Position numbers and translations under genes: made by a program. A stretch of 5,362 nt of DNA from Alcaligenaceae bacterium (GTDB lineage Bacteria > Pseudomonadota > Gammaproteobacteria > Burkholderiales > Burkholderiaceae): the NCBI GenBank assembly GCA_947372575.1, contig CANBUF010000166.1, positions 1 through 5,362 on the forward strand, written 5' to 3'. The notes below the pieces were generated by a model. The model had not been told where the DNA came from. It did no database searches and saw only the letters and a program-made list of their open reading frames with translations. Below, piece after piece: positions 1 through 5,362 of this stretch; the stretch's first letter is position 1; every line of letters begins with the position of its first letter.

Positions 1-567
1 GCTTTCAGCTCAGAAAACTGGCGTCGCCCTGCAGAGGAAGTCACCCTATTGATGCGACTCTTTGTGCAGGCGCTTGAGCGAGAGGTCGCACGTCTGCAGG
101 ATCAGGGTGTGCGCATGCATGTCGTGGGAGATCTTTCTGCTTTTGAACCCCGTCTACAAGAACTGATATTGCAGGCAGAGGCCAAGACTGCTCACAACGA
201 CAAGCTTCATCTCACAATTGCGGCGAATTACGGTGGCAGATGGGACATTTTGCAGGCAACCCGCAAAATGATTGCTGCTGAGCCTGAGCTGGCGCAGACG
301 CCTGAGTCAATTGATGAGACACATCTTGAAAAATATCTCTCCATGGCATGGGCGCCAGAACCCGATTTATTTATCCGTACGGGTGGAGAGCAGCGCATTT
401 CCAATTTTATGATCTGGCAGATGGCCTACTCGGAGCTATATTTTACGGACTGTTATTGGCCCGACTTTGGTGAAGCTGAATTACTCAAAGCATTTGAGTG
501 GTACAGCTGCCGCGAAAGAAGGTTTGGCCGCACAAGCGCCCAACTCCATGCTAAGCACACGAGCTAA
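1..567 (+). CDS. uppS: Undecaprenyl diphosphate synthase (cis-prenyltransferase), 5' end missing
   Basis: This enzyme (also called IspU) condenses isopentenyl diphosphate units onto farnesyl diphosphate in cis to make the C55 lipid carrier precursor for peptidoglycan and other surface polymers, acting at the cytoplasmic face of the membrane. The frame is open from base 1 and the visible 188 residues begin at the family motif [10 protein letters not shown] (visible residues 1-10), which corresponds to about residue 69 of the 253-residue E. coli protein. Roughly 70 N-terminal residues, including the catalytic Asp and the first diphosphate-binding loop, therefore lie outside the window. Visible conserved parts are AANYGGRWD (about 75-82), [13 protein letters not shown] (about 124-136; the Arg and Ser residues bind diphosphate) and the Glu of SELYFTD (about 145), a Mg-binding position in the family. 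The protein ends in the usual RERRFG segment plus a short tail. An internal TTG/ATG at 49-54 is not the real start because homology continues upstream. cdsA follows after 5 bases. Confidence 0.97.
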   Translation, partial: AFSSENWRRPAEEVTLLMRLFVQALEREVARLQDQGVRMHVVGDLSAFEPRLQELILQAEAKTAHNDKLHLTIAANYGGRWDILQATRKMIAAEPELAQTPESIDETHLEKYLSMAWAPEPDLFIRTGGEQRISNFMIWQMAYSELYFTDCYWPDFGEAELLKAFEWYSCRERRFGRTSAQLHAKHTS

Positions 568-572
568 CTGAC

Positions 573-1415
573 ATGCTCAGACAACGTGTCCTGACCGCTA
601 TTGTCTTGTTGGCCGTGTTAGGTGCAACTGTTACTGTTCAGACGCCCTGGCCCTTTATGATCTTTCTGGGTGTTGCCTGTGGCTGCGCGGGTTGGGAATG
701 GTCCAGACTCACCAGACCGCATGCAAATACCTTTGCCATCACGCTGGGGCTGGTTCTTTTTTTGCTGTCCCTGTTTCAAACACAGCAATGGTTGAGTTCA
801 GCTACCCACGACGGCATTTTGTTAAATGTTATTTGTCTGCTGAGTGCTTTGGTCTGGGTGTGTGTAATTGTCCCGACCGTGCTGCGTGTTGAATCACATG
901 CACCAGCTCACCATTTTGGCTGGACGCTTTTCGCACCAGTGACTTTATTCGCAACCTGGATGGCGCTCGCCTCGCTTTTCCTGCAGCGCGGGGCCGCTTA
1001 TGTGTTGAGCTTGCTCATACTGATCTGGATTGCAGATATTGCTGCGTATTTTGCAGGCAGGGCATTTGGTCGCAACAAGCTCGCTCCCAACATTAGCCCG
1101 GGTAAAACCAGAGAGGGAGCTGTTGCTGGTATCGCAGGGGTTGTCATCTGGATTGTGGTGTCTGCGCACTGGCCTGACACTTTCGGTGGGGTACTCGTGA
1201 GACGCTGGACGTTGCCTGGCGCAATTCTGTGTGCGGTTTTTCTTGCCTGTCTTTCGATCATCGGAGACTTGTTCGAATCGCTCTTGAAAAGACGTGCGGG
1301 TGTCAAGGATTCTAGTAGTTTGCTGCCAGGTCATGGCGGTGTCTACGATCGCATTGATGCAGTGGTTGCAGTTGTGCCTGTTGCATATTTGTTATCGGAA
1401 TCCCTGACATGGTAG
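573..1415 (+). CDS. cdsA: Phosphatidate cytidylyltransferase (CDP-diacylglycerol synthase)
   Basis: CdsA converts phosphatidic acid and CTP to CDP-diacylglycerol, the branch point for all membrane phospholipids, and is an integral inner-membrane protein. The 280-residue product is of normal family length and consists mostly of hydrophobic segments. The CdsA signature is complete at residues 236-262: SLLKRR, then KD (245-246), then [11 protein letters not shown] (252-262), containing the Asp and Lys residues used for metal and substrate binding. A second conserved stretch, [11 protein letters not shown] followed by SPGKTREG (about 153-182), is also typical; Asp155 is in the first part. ATG 573 is the only plausible start, since the frame has a stop at 552-554 and no other ATG, GTG or TTG lies between. 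No strong Shine-Dalgarno is visible (only GAG at 561-563), so translation is probably coupled to uppS, which ends 5 bases upstream. The last 7 bases overlap the first ATG of dxr. Confidence 0.97.
   Translation: MLRQRVLTAIVLLAVLGATVTVQTPWPFMIFLGVACGCAGWEWSRLTRPHANTFAITLGLVLFLLSLFQTQQWLSSATHDGILLNVICLLSALVWVCVIVPTVLRVESHAPAHHFGWTLFAPVTLFATWMALASLFLQRGAAYVLSLLILIWIADIAAYFAGRAFGRNKLAPNISPGKTREGAVAGIAGVVIWIVVSAHWPDTFGGVLVRRWTLPGAILCAVFLACLSIIGDLFESLLKRRAGVKDSSSLLPGHGGVYDRIDAVVAVVPVAYLLSESLTW
1397..1400 (+). promoter_or_regulatory. Ribosome binding site of dxr, within the cdsA 3' end
   Basis: GGAA lies 8 bases before the ATG at 1409 and 17 bases before the second in-frame ATG at 1418. This spacing favours 1409 as the dxr start. 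The motif is short and sits in cdsA coding sequence, so it is suggestive only. Confidence 0.5.
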
Positions 1416-2614
1416 CCATGGCGAAGGTGACGATTCTGGGATCCACCGGATCAATCGGTCAAAACACTCTGGATGTGATTGCACGGCATCCAGAGCGTTT
1501 TAGTGTTTACGCACTATCCGCTTATAGTCGAATCGATTTGCTGGTCACGCAAGCGGCCAGCTGCCGTGCTGAGGTGGTGATTGTTCCAGACTCTGAAGCG
1601 GCTGAGCGTTTTCGTCAACTATGGTTAACCTCACAGCCCTGCCCAGAGATCCGTGTGGGTGCGCGCGCGCTGGCCGAGACCGCTGCAGACAGCAGATGCG
1701 ATGTCGTAATGGCTGCTATTGTCGGTTCTGCCGGATTGCCCGCTGCACTCGCAGCGGCCCAGGCAGGCAAGCGCGTGCTACTTGCCAATAAAGAAGCGCT
1801 CGTTGCTGCGGGGTCTTTGTTCATGGCTGCCGTTCGTGATCATGGTGCTGAGCTTCTCCCGATTGATAGTGAACATAACGCGATTTTTCAATGTTTGCCG
1901 CATTCTGAACGTGCGAGTGCTCCAGCGGGTCCTGCAAAAGGCGTACGTCGTCTGATTCTGACTGCATCTGGAGGTCCTTTCCGTACGCGCCTCTGGTCCG
2001 AACTTGATTCCGTGACGCCCGAACAAGCCTGTGCGCACCCCAATTGGAGTATGGGCAGAAAAATATCTGTTGATTCGGCTACGATGCTCAATAAGGGGCT
2101 TGAGGTGATTGAGGCCCACTGGTTGTTTGCCATGCCAGCTGACCGTATTAGTGTCGTCATTCACCCCCAAAGCGTGGTGCACTCGATGGTTGAATACGAA
2201 GATGGATCTGTACTGGCCCAGCTTGGTCAACCAGATATGCGTACACCGATTGCTTATGGCCTGGGCTTTCCTGACCGGATTGAATCGGGTGTCGGGATGC
2301 TTGATCTGGCCCAAGCCGGCAGACTCGATTTTTCGGCACCCGATATGCTGCAATTCCCTTGTCTGCGCTTGTCATTTGAAGCGTTGCAAGCTGGGCAGGG
2401 CGCCTGCATTGCACTCAATGCTGCCAACGAAGTCGCTGTGGCTGCCTTTCTTGAAGGCCGAGTGTCGTATACCCATATTGCCAGGATGATCGAGCGTACG
2501 CTCGACTGGCATGCCGGCTTAGCGTCTATTCCTTTGAATTCTCTCGATGATGTCGTTGCAGCAGATGAGTTGGCCAGAGCTTACGCCAACACTTGCGCTC
2601 TTAAAATGCTGTAA
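1409..2614 (+). CDS. dxr: 1-deoxy-D-xylulose 5-phosphate reductoisomerase
   Basis: Dxr (IspC) rearranges and reduces 1-deoxyxylulose 5-phosphate to 2-C-methylerythritol 4-phosphate with NADPH and a divalent metal. This is the first committed step of the MEP isoprenoid pathway, in the cytoplasm. The 401-residue product matches the family length (398 in E. coli). The N-terminal Rossmann fold carries GSTGSIG (11-17) and LLANKEALV (124-132). Metal ligands are Asp153 and Glu155 in PIDSEH, and Glu232. The flexible active-site loop region shows HPNWSMG (210-216), and [12 protein letters not shown] (221-232) supplies Ser223, Asn228 and Lys229; these correspond to E. coli His209, Trp212, Met214, Ser222, Asn227, Lys228 and Glu231. 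The C-terminal domain has [12 protein letters not shown] and the NAANEVAV helix. Two starts are possible: ATG 1409 has the better-spaced GGAA, while ATG 1418 gives [14 protein letters not shown], which matches the E. coli N-terminus more exactly. The gene overlaps cdsA by 7 bases, suggesting coupled translation. It supplies the pathway whose product UppS uses. Confidence 0.97.
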   Translation: MVAMAKVTILGSTGSIGQNTLDVIARHPERFSVYALSAYSRIDLLVTQAASCRAEVVIVPDSEAAERFRQLWLTSQPCPEIRVGARALAETAADSRCDVVMAAIVGSAGLPAALAAAQAGKRVLLANKEALVAAGSLFMAAVRDHGAELLPIDSEHNAIFQCLPHSERASAPAGPAKGVRRLILTASGGPFRTRLWSELDSVTPEQACAHPNWSMGRKISVDSATMLNKGLEVIEAHWLFAMPADRISVVIHPQSVVHSMVEYEDGSVLAQLGQPDMRTPIAYGLGFPDRIESGVGMLDLAQAGRLDFSAPDMLQFPCLRLSFEALQAGQGACIALNAANEVAVAAFLEGRVSYTHIARMIERTLDWHAGLASIPLNSLDDVVAADELARAYANTCALKML

Positions 2615-2641
2615 ACCCTTATTCTTTAAAGCTGGTCGCGC

Positions 2642-3973
2642 ATGTTTTTTACCTTGATAGCTTTTTTTGTTGCGCTCGGCATTCTCATTACCTTTCATGA
2701 GTTGGGCCATTACTGGGTCGCGCGCGCCTGTGGGGTGAGGATTCTTCGTTTTTCCATTGGTTTTGGTCGGGTGCTACTCAAAAGAGTGGATAAACACGGG
2801 ACCGAATGGGCTATATCTGCAATACCTCTCGGTGGTTACGTCAAAATGCTTGACGAAAACGAGCACCTAGCCGCCGGTGCGCAGCCTCCTGCGGACAGTT
2901 TTCAGGCTCAATCGGTCGCTCGCAGGGTGGCAATTGTTGCGGCAGGCCCCGTTTTTAACTTGCTACTTGCAGTTCTGTTTTACGCCTTGTTGAATGCTGT
3001 TGGCACGCAAGAGCCTGCGGCCGTGCTCGGCACGCCTGCAGCACAAACTTCGGCTGCGAAAGCAGGCATTGAAGCGGGTGACCGGATCACGTCTGTCAAT
3101 CAAAAATCCGTTCAATCCTGGAGCCAGGTGCGATGGGAGCTTATGCAACAAGCCTCAGACGGGGGAGTCGTCGAACTCGGTTTGGAACATGGTGGACGAG
3201 ACTTTAGCCGTTCAATTGAACTGCCTGTGATTCAGGATCCCTCCAAAGAAGATCCGTTGCGACTCGCTGGCCTAGTGCTGGGCGGTGCGACGCCCATCGT
3301 GCGCTCGGTTGTTGCGGGGTCAGTTGGTGAAAAAGCCGGAATATTGGTGGGGGACGTCATTGTGCGAGCCGCCCAGACATCCGCTACCGACATCAGCCAG
3401 GTGATTACTACGATTCAGCAACACCCTGATCAAACACTGGTTTTGCAAGTTGAGCGTGCAGGCAAAATTCAGGATATTACCCTCGTGCCCGCAGCCGTAA
3501 CGCTGGATACGGGTGCCGTAGTCGGACGCATCGGCATCCAGCTCGGAGGCGATATCCCGATGGTCGAAGTCAGTTATGGCCCAATAGAAAGTCTGCAGAA
3601 GGGCCTGGTTCGCACGGCTGATACGGCCTGGTTCTCACTACGCATGATGGGAAAAATGTTAATTGGCGAGGTTTCCTGGAAAAACGTCAGTGGTCCGGTC
3701 ACAATTGCTGACTATGCTGGACAATCTGCCCGGATTGGCTGGTCTGCTTACATTAGCTTCCTGGCTTTAGTGAGTGTCAGCCTTGGCGTTTTGAATTTAC
3801 TGCCAATTCCGATGCTCGATGGTGGACATCTGCTGTACTATCTTGTTGAAATTGTGCGAGGCAAACCTCCTTCCCCTAAGTGGGTCGAAATTGGTCAGCG
3901 TGCCGGATTCGGTATTTTGGCCAGTTTGATGGTTCTCGCGCTATTTAATGATTTGATGCGTATTTTTACCTGA
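2642..3973 (+). CDS. rseP: RIP-type zinc metalloprotease RseP (site-2 protease) with two PDZ domains
   Basis: RseP cleaves membrane-embedded substrates; in E. coli it makes the second cut in the anti-sigma factor RseA, releasing sigma-E, and removes remnant signal peptides. That role is carried over here by family membership, as no rseA is in the window. The 443-residue length is near the E. coli 450. Visible features in order are a first membrane segment with the zinc motif HELGH (19-23), RFSIGFG (36-42), GGYVKMLDE (64-72), a second membrane segment (about 96-118, with AGPVFN), PDZ1 (about 120-195, AGIEAGDRI), PDZ2 (about 208-285, KAGILVGDVI), NVSGPVTIA (348-356), a third membrane segment (about 368-386) running into NLLPIPMLDGG with the zinc ligand Asp393, and a fourth (about 421-438). 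ATG 2642 is fixed by an in-frame TAA at 2627-2629 with no other start between. There is no clear Shine-Dalgarno (best is a weak AAAG or TGG in 2628-2635). The gap from dxr is 27 bases. Confidence 0.97.
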   Translation: MFFTLIAFFVALGILITFHELGHYWVARACGVRILRFSIGFGRVLLKRVDKHGTEWAISAIPLGGYVKMLDENEHLAAGAQPPADSFQAQSVARRVAIVAAGPVFNLLLAVLFYALLNAVGTQEPAAVLGTPAAQTSAAKAGIEAGDRITSVNQKSVQSWSQVRWELMQQASDGGVVELGLEHGGRDFSRSIELPVIQDPSKEDPLRLAGLVLGGATPIVRSVVAGSVGEKAGILVGDVIVRAAQTSATDISQVITTIQQHPDQTLVLQVERAGKIQDITLVPAAVTLDTGAVVGRIGIQLGGDIPMVEVSYGPIESLQKGLVRTADTAWFSLRMMGKMLIGEVSWKNVSGPVTIADYAGQSARIGWSAYISFLALVSVSLGVLNLLPIPMLDGGHLLYYLVEIVRGKPPSPKWVEIGQRAGFGILASLMVLALFNDLMRIFT

Positions 3974-3992
3974 AGCAGATCTGTTTTAAAAT
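3965..3992 (+). promoter_or_regulatory. Weak candidate sigma-70 promoter ahead of bamA
   Basis: TTTACC at 3965-3970 and TAAAAT at 3987-3992 are separated by 16 bases and match the -35 and -10 consensus at 4 of 6 and 5 of 6 positions. They span the rseP stop codon and the AT-rich gap before bamA, the longest gap in the window. Chance matches are common in AT-rich spacers, so this is a low-confidence prediction. Confidence 0.25.
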
Positions 3993-4021
3993 CGTAGTTA
4001 TTCCATTTTTTACCGTGTCAC

Positions 4022-4027
4022 AAGGAT
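4022..4027 (+). promoter_or_regulatory. Ribosome binding site of bamA
   Basis: AAGGAT ends 8 bases before ATG 4036. It is the best Shine-Dalgarno sequence in the window and decides the bamA start against an in-frame GTG at 4015 that lies upstream of the site. A stronger site fits the high expression expected for an essential outer-membrane assembly protein. Confidence 0.75.
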
Positions 4028-4035
4028 CATCTAGG

Positions 4036-5362
4036 ATGTTCAGCTGGAACCTTTTTTGCGCCCGATGTCTTCGCGGCATCTCTGGTATTGCTCGCAATAT
4101 CGTTCTGGCAATATTATTTCTTGTGCCACTTGCGTCACAGGCTTTCACGCCTTTTGTCGTCAGTGATATCCGTATCGATGGGATTCAGAGAACTGAACCT
4201 GGTACGATTTTTGCACAGCTCCCCTTTAAAGTCGGTGATAAGTTTACTGATGAATTGGCGACAGAGTCTGTCAGGCGTCTTTATGCAACTGGATTGTTCA
4301 ACGACGTCAAGATTGACACGTCGAACCGTGTCGTTGCTGTTATCGTCCAAGAGCGTGCCACTATCGCCTCCGTTTCCTTTACCGGGATGCGTGAATTCGA
4401 AACCAAAACCATCATTGAGTCTCTCAAGCAGGTTGGTTTTGGCGACGGTCGAGTATTTGATCAATCCATGCTGGAACAGGCTGAGTTCGAACTTAAGCAG
4501 CAGTACTTGAGCAAAGGTAAATATGCAACGGATATTACCGCCACGGTGACTCCGCTGCCACGTAACCGTGTGGGTATTAACTTTGACGTATTCGAAGGTT
4601 CTGTCGCCAAAATCAAAGATATCAAGATTGTTGGTAATGTTGCCTTTTCACAAAGTGACCTACTGGACTTATTTACACTCACCACCTCAGGCTGGCTGAC
4701 TTGGTATACCGACGCCGACAAGTATTCGCGCGAAAAGCTGGATCGAGATATCGAAAAACTTCGCTCTTTTTATCTTGACCGCGGCTTCCTCGAATATAAA
4801 TCCGAACCGCCACAGGTGACCATTTCTCCTGATCGTAAAGAAATGTATGTCACGATTACCATTCACGAAGGCAAGCCCTATACGGTGACAAGTGTCAAAC
4901 TCGCCGGTGAGTTACTTGGCCTGAATGCCGAAATCAATGAGCTCGTCCAGATTAAGGCAGGTGAGGTTTTTAACGGCAGTAAAGCCAATGCAACGGCCAA
5001 AGGCATCACCGACTTTTTGGGTGGCCTGGGTTATGCGTTCGCAAACGTGAACCCCAACCCAACGCTTGATCGTGAAAAGCTGACGGCTGACGTGACCTTT
5101 TACGTCGATCCGAGTCGGCGCGTGTATGTTCGCAGGATTCAGATTGGTGGCAACCACCGCACACGCGATGAAGTCATTCGTCGCGACGTCAAGCAGCCTG
5201 AGGCCGCCTGGTACGATGCCGGCAAACTCAAACTGTCCCGTGATCGCTTGGATCGTCTGGGTTACTTTACCGACGTCAAGCTCAATACAGAGCCAGTCCC
5301 TAACTCTCCTGATCAGGTTGATGTCAATATCAACGTAACTGAAAAACCAACAGGTATGGTAA
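4036..5362 (+). CDS. bamA: Outer membrane protein assembly factor BamA, 3' end missing
   Basis: BamA (Omp85 family, formerly YaeT) is the core of the BAM complex that folds and inserts beta-barrel proteins into the outer membrane. The frame stays open for 442 codons and runs off the window. Residues 1-36 form a signal peptide: a long, basic n-region (Arg10, Arg13, Arg20), a hydrophobic stretch IVLAILFLVPLA, and probable cleavage after ASQA (36/37). Five POTRA domains follow, at about 37-106 (starting FVVSDIRIDGIQR), 107-188, 189-280 (KIKDIKIVGN, with SFYLDRGFLEYK at 244-255), 281-359 (NGSKANATAKGI, GYAFANV) and 360-436 (VYVRRIQIGGNHRTRDEVIRRD, then RLDRLGYFTDVKL). The last visible residues, VTEKPTGMV, mark the POTRA5-barrel junction; E. 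coli has KERNTG here. The complete family protein is about 800 residues, so roughly 350 residues of barrel lie beyond the edge. Position after rseP is the standard proteobacterial order; skp and lpxD usually follow (known from other genomes, not seen here). Confidence 0.97.
   Translation, partial: MFSWNLFCARCLRGISGIARNIVLAILFLVPLASQAFTPFVVSDIRIDGIQRTEPGTIFAQLPFKVGDKFTDELATESVRRLYATGLFNDVKIDTSNRVVAVIVQERATIASVSFTGMREFETKTIIESLKQVGFGDGRVFDQSMLEQAEFELKQQYLSKGKYATDITATVTPLPRNRVGINFDVFEGSVAKIKDIKIVGNVAFSQSDLLDLFTLTTSGWLTWYTDADKYSREKLDRDIEKLRSFYLDRGFLEYKSEPPQVTISPDRKEMYVTITIHEGKPYTVTSVKLAGELLGLNAEINELVQIKAGEVFNGSKANATAKGITDFLGGLGYAFANVNPNPTLDREKLTADVTFYVDPSRRVYVRRIQIGGNHRTRDEVIRRDVKQPEAAWYDAGKLKLSRDRLDRLGYFTDVKLNTEPVPNSPDQVDVNINVTEKPTGMV

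Noticed and set aside
945..1334. Two overlapping minus-strand open frames (129 and 102 codons) opposite cdsA
   Set aside because: Both are antisense to the conserved half of cdsA, including its signature, and neither has a ribosome binding site or recognisable motif.
568..1411. The identical octamer CTGACATG at the cdsA start (568-575) and the dxr start (1404-1411)
   Set aside because: Two copies of 8 bases that include a start codon are easily chance, and the sequence is not repeated at rseP or bamA.
1778..2353. A 191-codon open frame on the minus strand opposite dxr
   Set aside because: It lies wholly inside dxr, which has every catalytic motif. The antisense product shows no recognisable domain and its composition looks like reverse-complemented coding sequence.
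3973..3992. Palindrome CAGATCTG (3976-3983) followed by T residues, considered as a terminator after rseP
   Set aside because: The stem is only about five weak pairs including a G-U, the T run is four bases and breaks into AAAAT, and the gene order argues for read-through into bamA.
4046..4072. Sigma-E-like pair GGAACCT and TCTTC with 15-base spacing
   Set aside because: It lies downstream of the bamA start codon, inside the signal peptide codons, so it could not produce a full bamA transcript, and the -10 match is poor.
4088..4510. A 140-codon plus-strand open frame rich in Ser and Leu
   Set aside because: It is an out-of-frame reading of the bamA signal peptide and first POTRA domains; the BamA frame is unambiguous.
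1..5362. Search for a novel system, mobile element, CRISPR array, tRNA or anomalous insertion
   Set aside because: More than 98 percent of the window is coding sequence of five recognised housekeeping genes in their usual order, with no repeats, no foreign-looking segment and no gap over 62 bases.

Overview
This is a conserved housekeeping gene block with five same-strand genes, uppS (5' end missing) - cdsA - dxr - rseP - bamA (3' end missing). The order, the motifs and residue-level resemblance to known betaproteobacterial and E. coli proteins suggest a Gram-negative betaproteobacterium. A member of Burkholderiales with moderate GC, perhaps Alcaligenaceae, is my best guess. The family placement is inferred from recalled protein sequences and not from a search.

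Layout: 1-567 is the C-terminal three quarters of undecaprenyl diphosphate synthase. Five bases later cdsA (573-1415) encodes the membrane enzyme that makes CDP-diacylglycerol. dxr (1409-2614) overlaps the cdsA stop by 7 bases and encodes the first committed enzyme of the MEP isoprenoid pathway. After 27 bases comes rseP (2642-3973), an intramembrane site-2 metalloprotease with two PDZ domains. A 62-base gap, the longest in the window, holds a good ribosome binding site and leads into bamA (4036 to beyond the end). The visible part of bamA covers its signal peptide and all five POTRA domains but none of the beta-barrel.

The genes share the theme of building and monitoring the cell envelope. 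Dxr feeds isoprenoid precursors that UppS extends into the lipid carrier for peptidoglycan and other surface polymers. CdsA supplies phospholipid precursors. RseP is the protease of the envelope stress response, and BamA inserts outer-membrane proteins. Tight spacing and overlap suggest one transcript. No terminator is visible between genes, and there is one weak candidate promoter ahead of bamA.

I found no RNA genes, mobile elements, CRISPR arrays or phage genes, and no sign of an undescribed system. Every gene has its diagnostic motifs intact in the part that is visible. The findings concern fine detail (start sites, possible internal promoter, signal peptide, one POTRA5 substitution) and are scored low.
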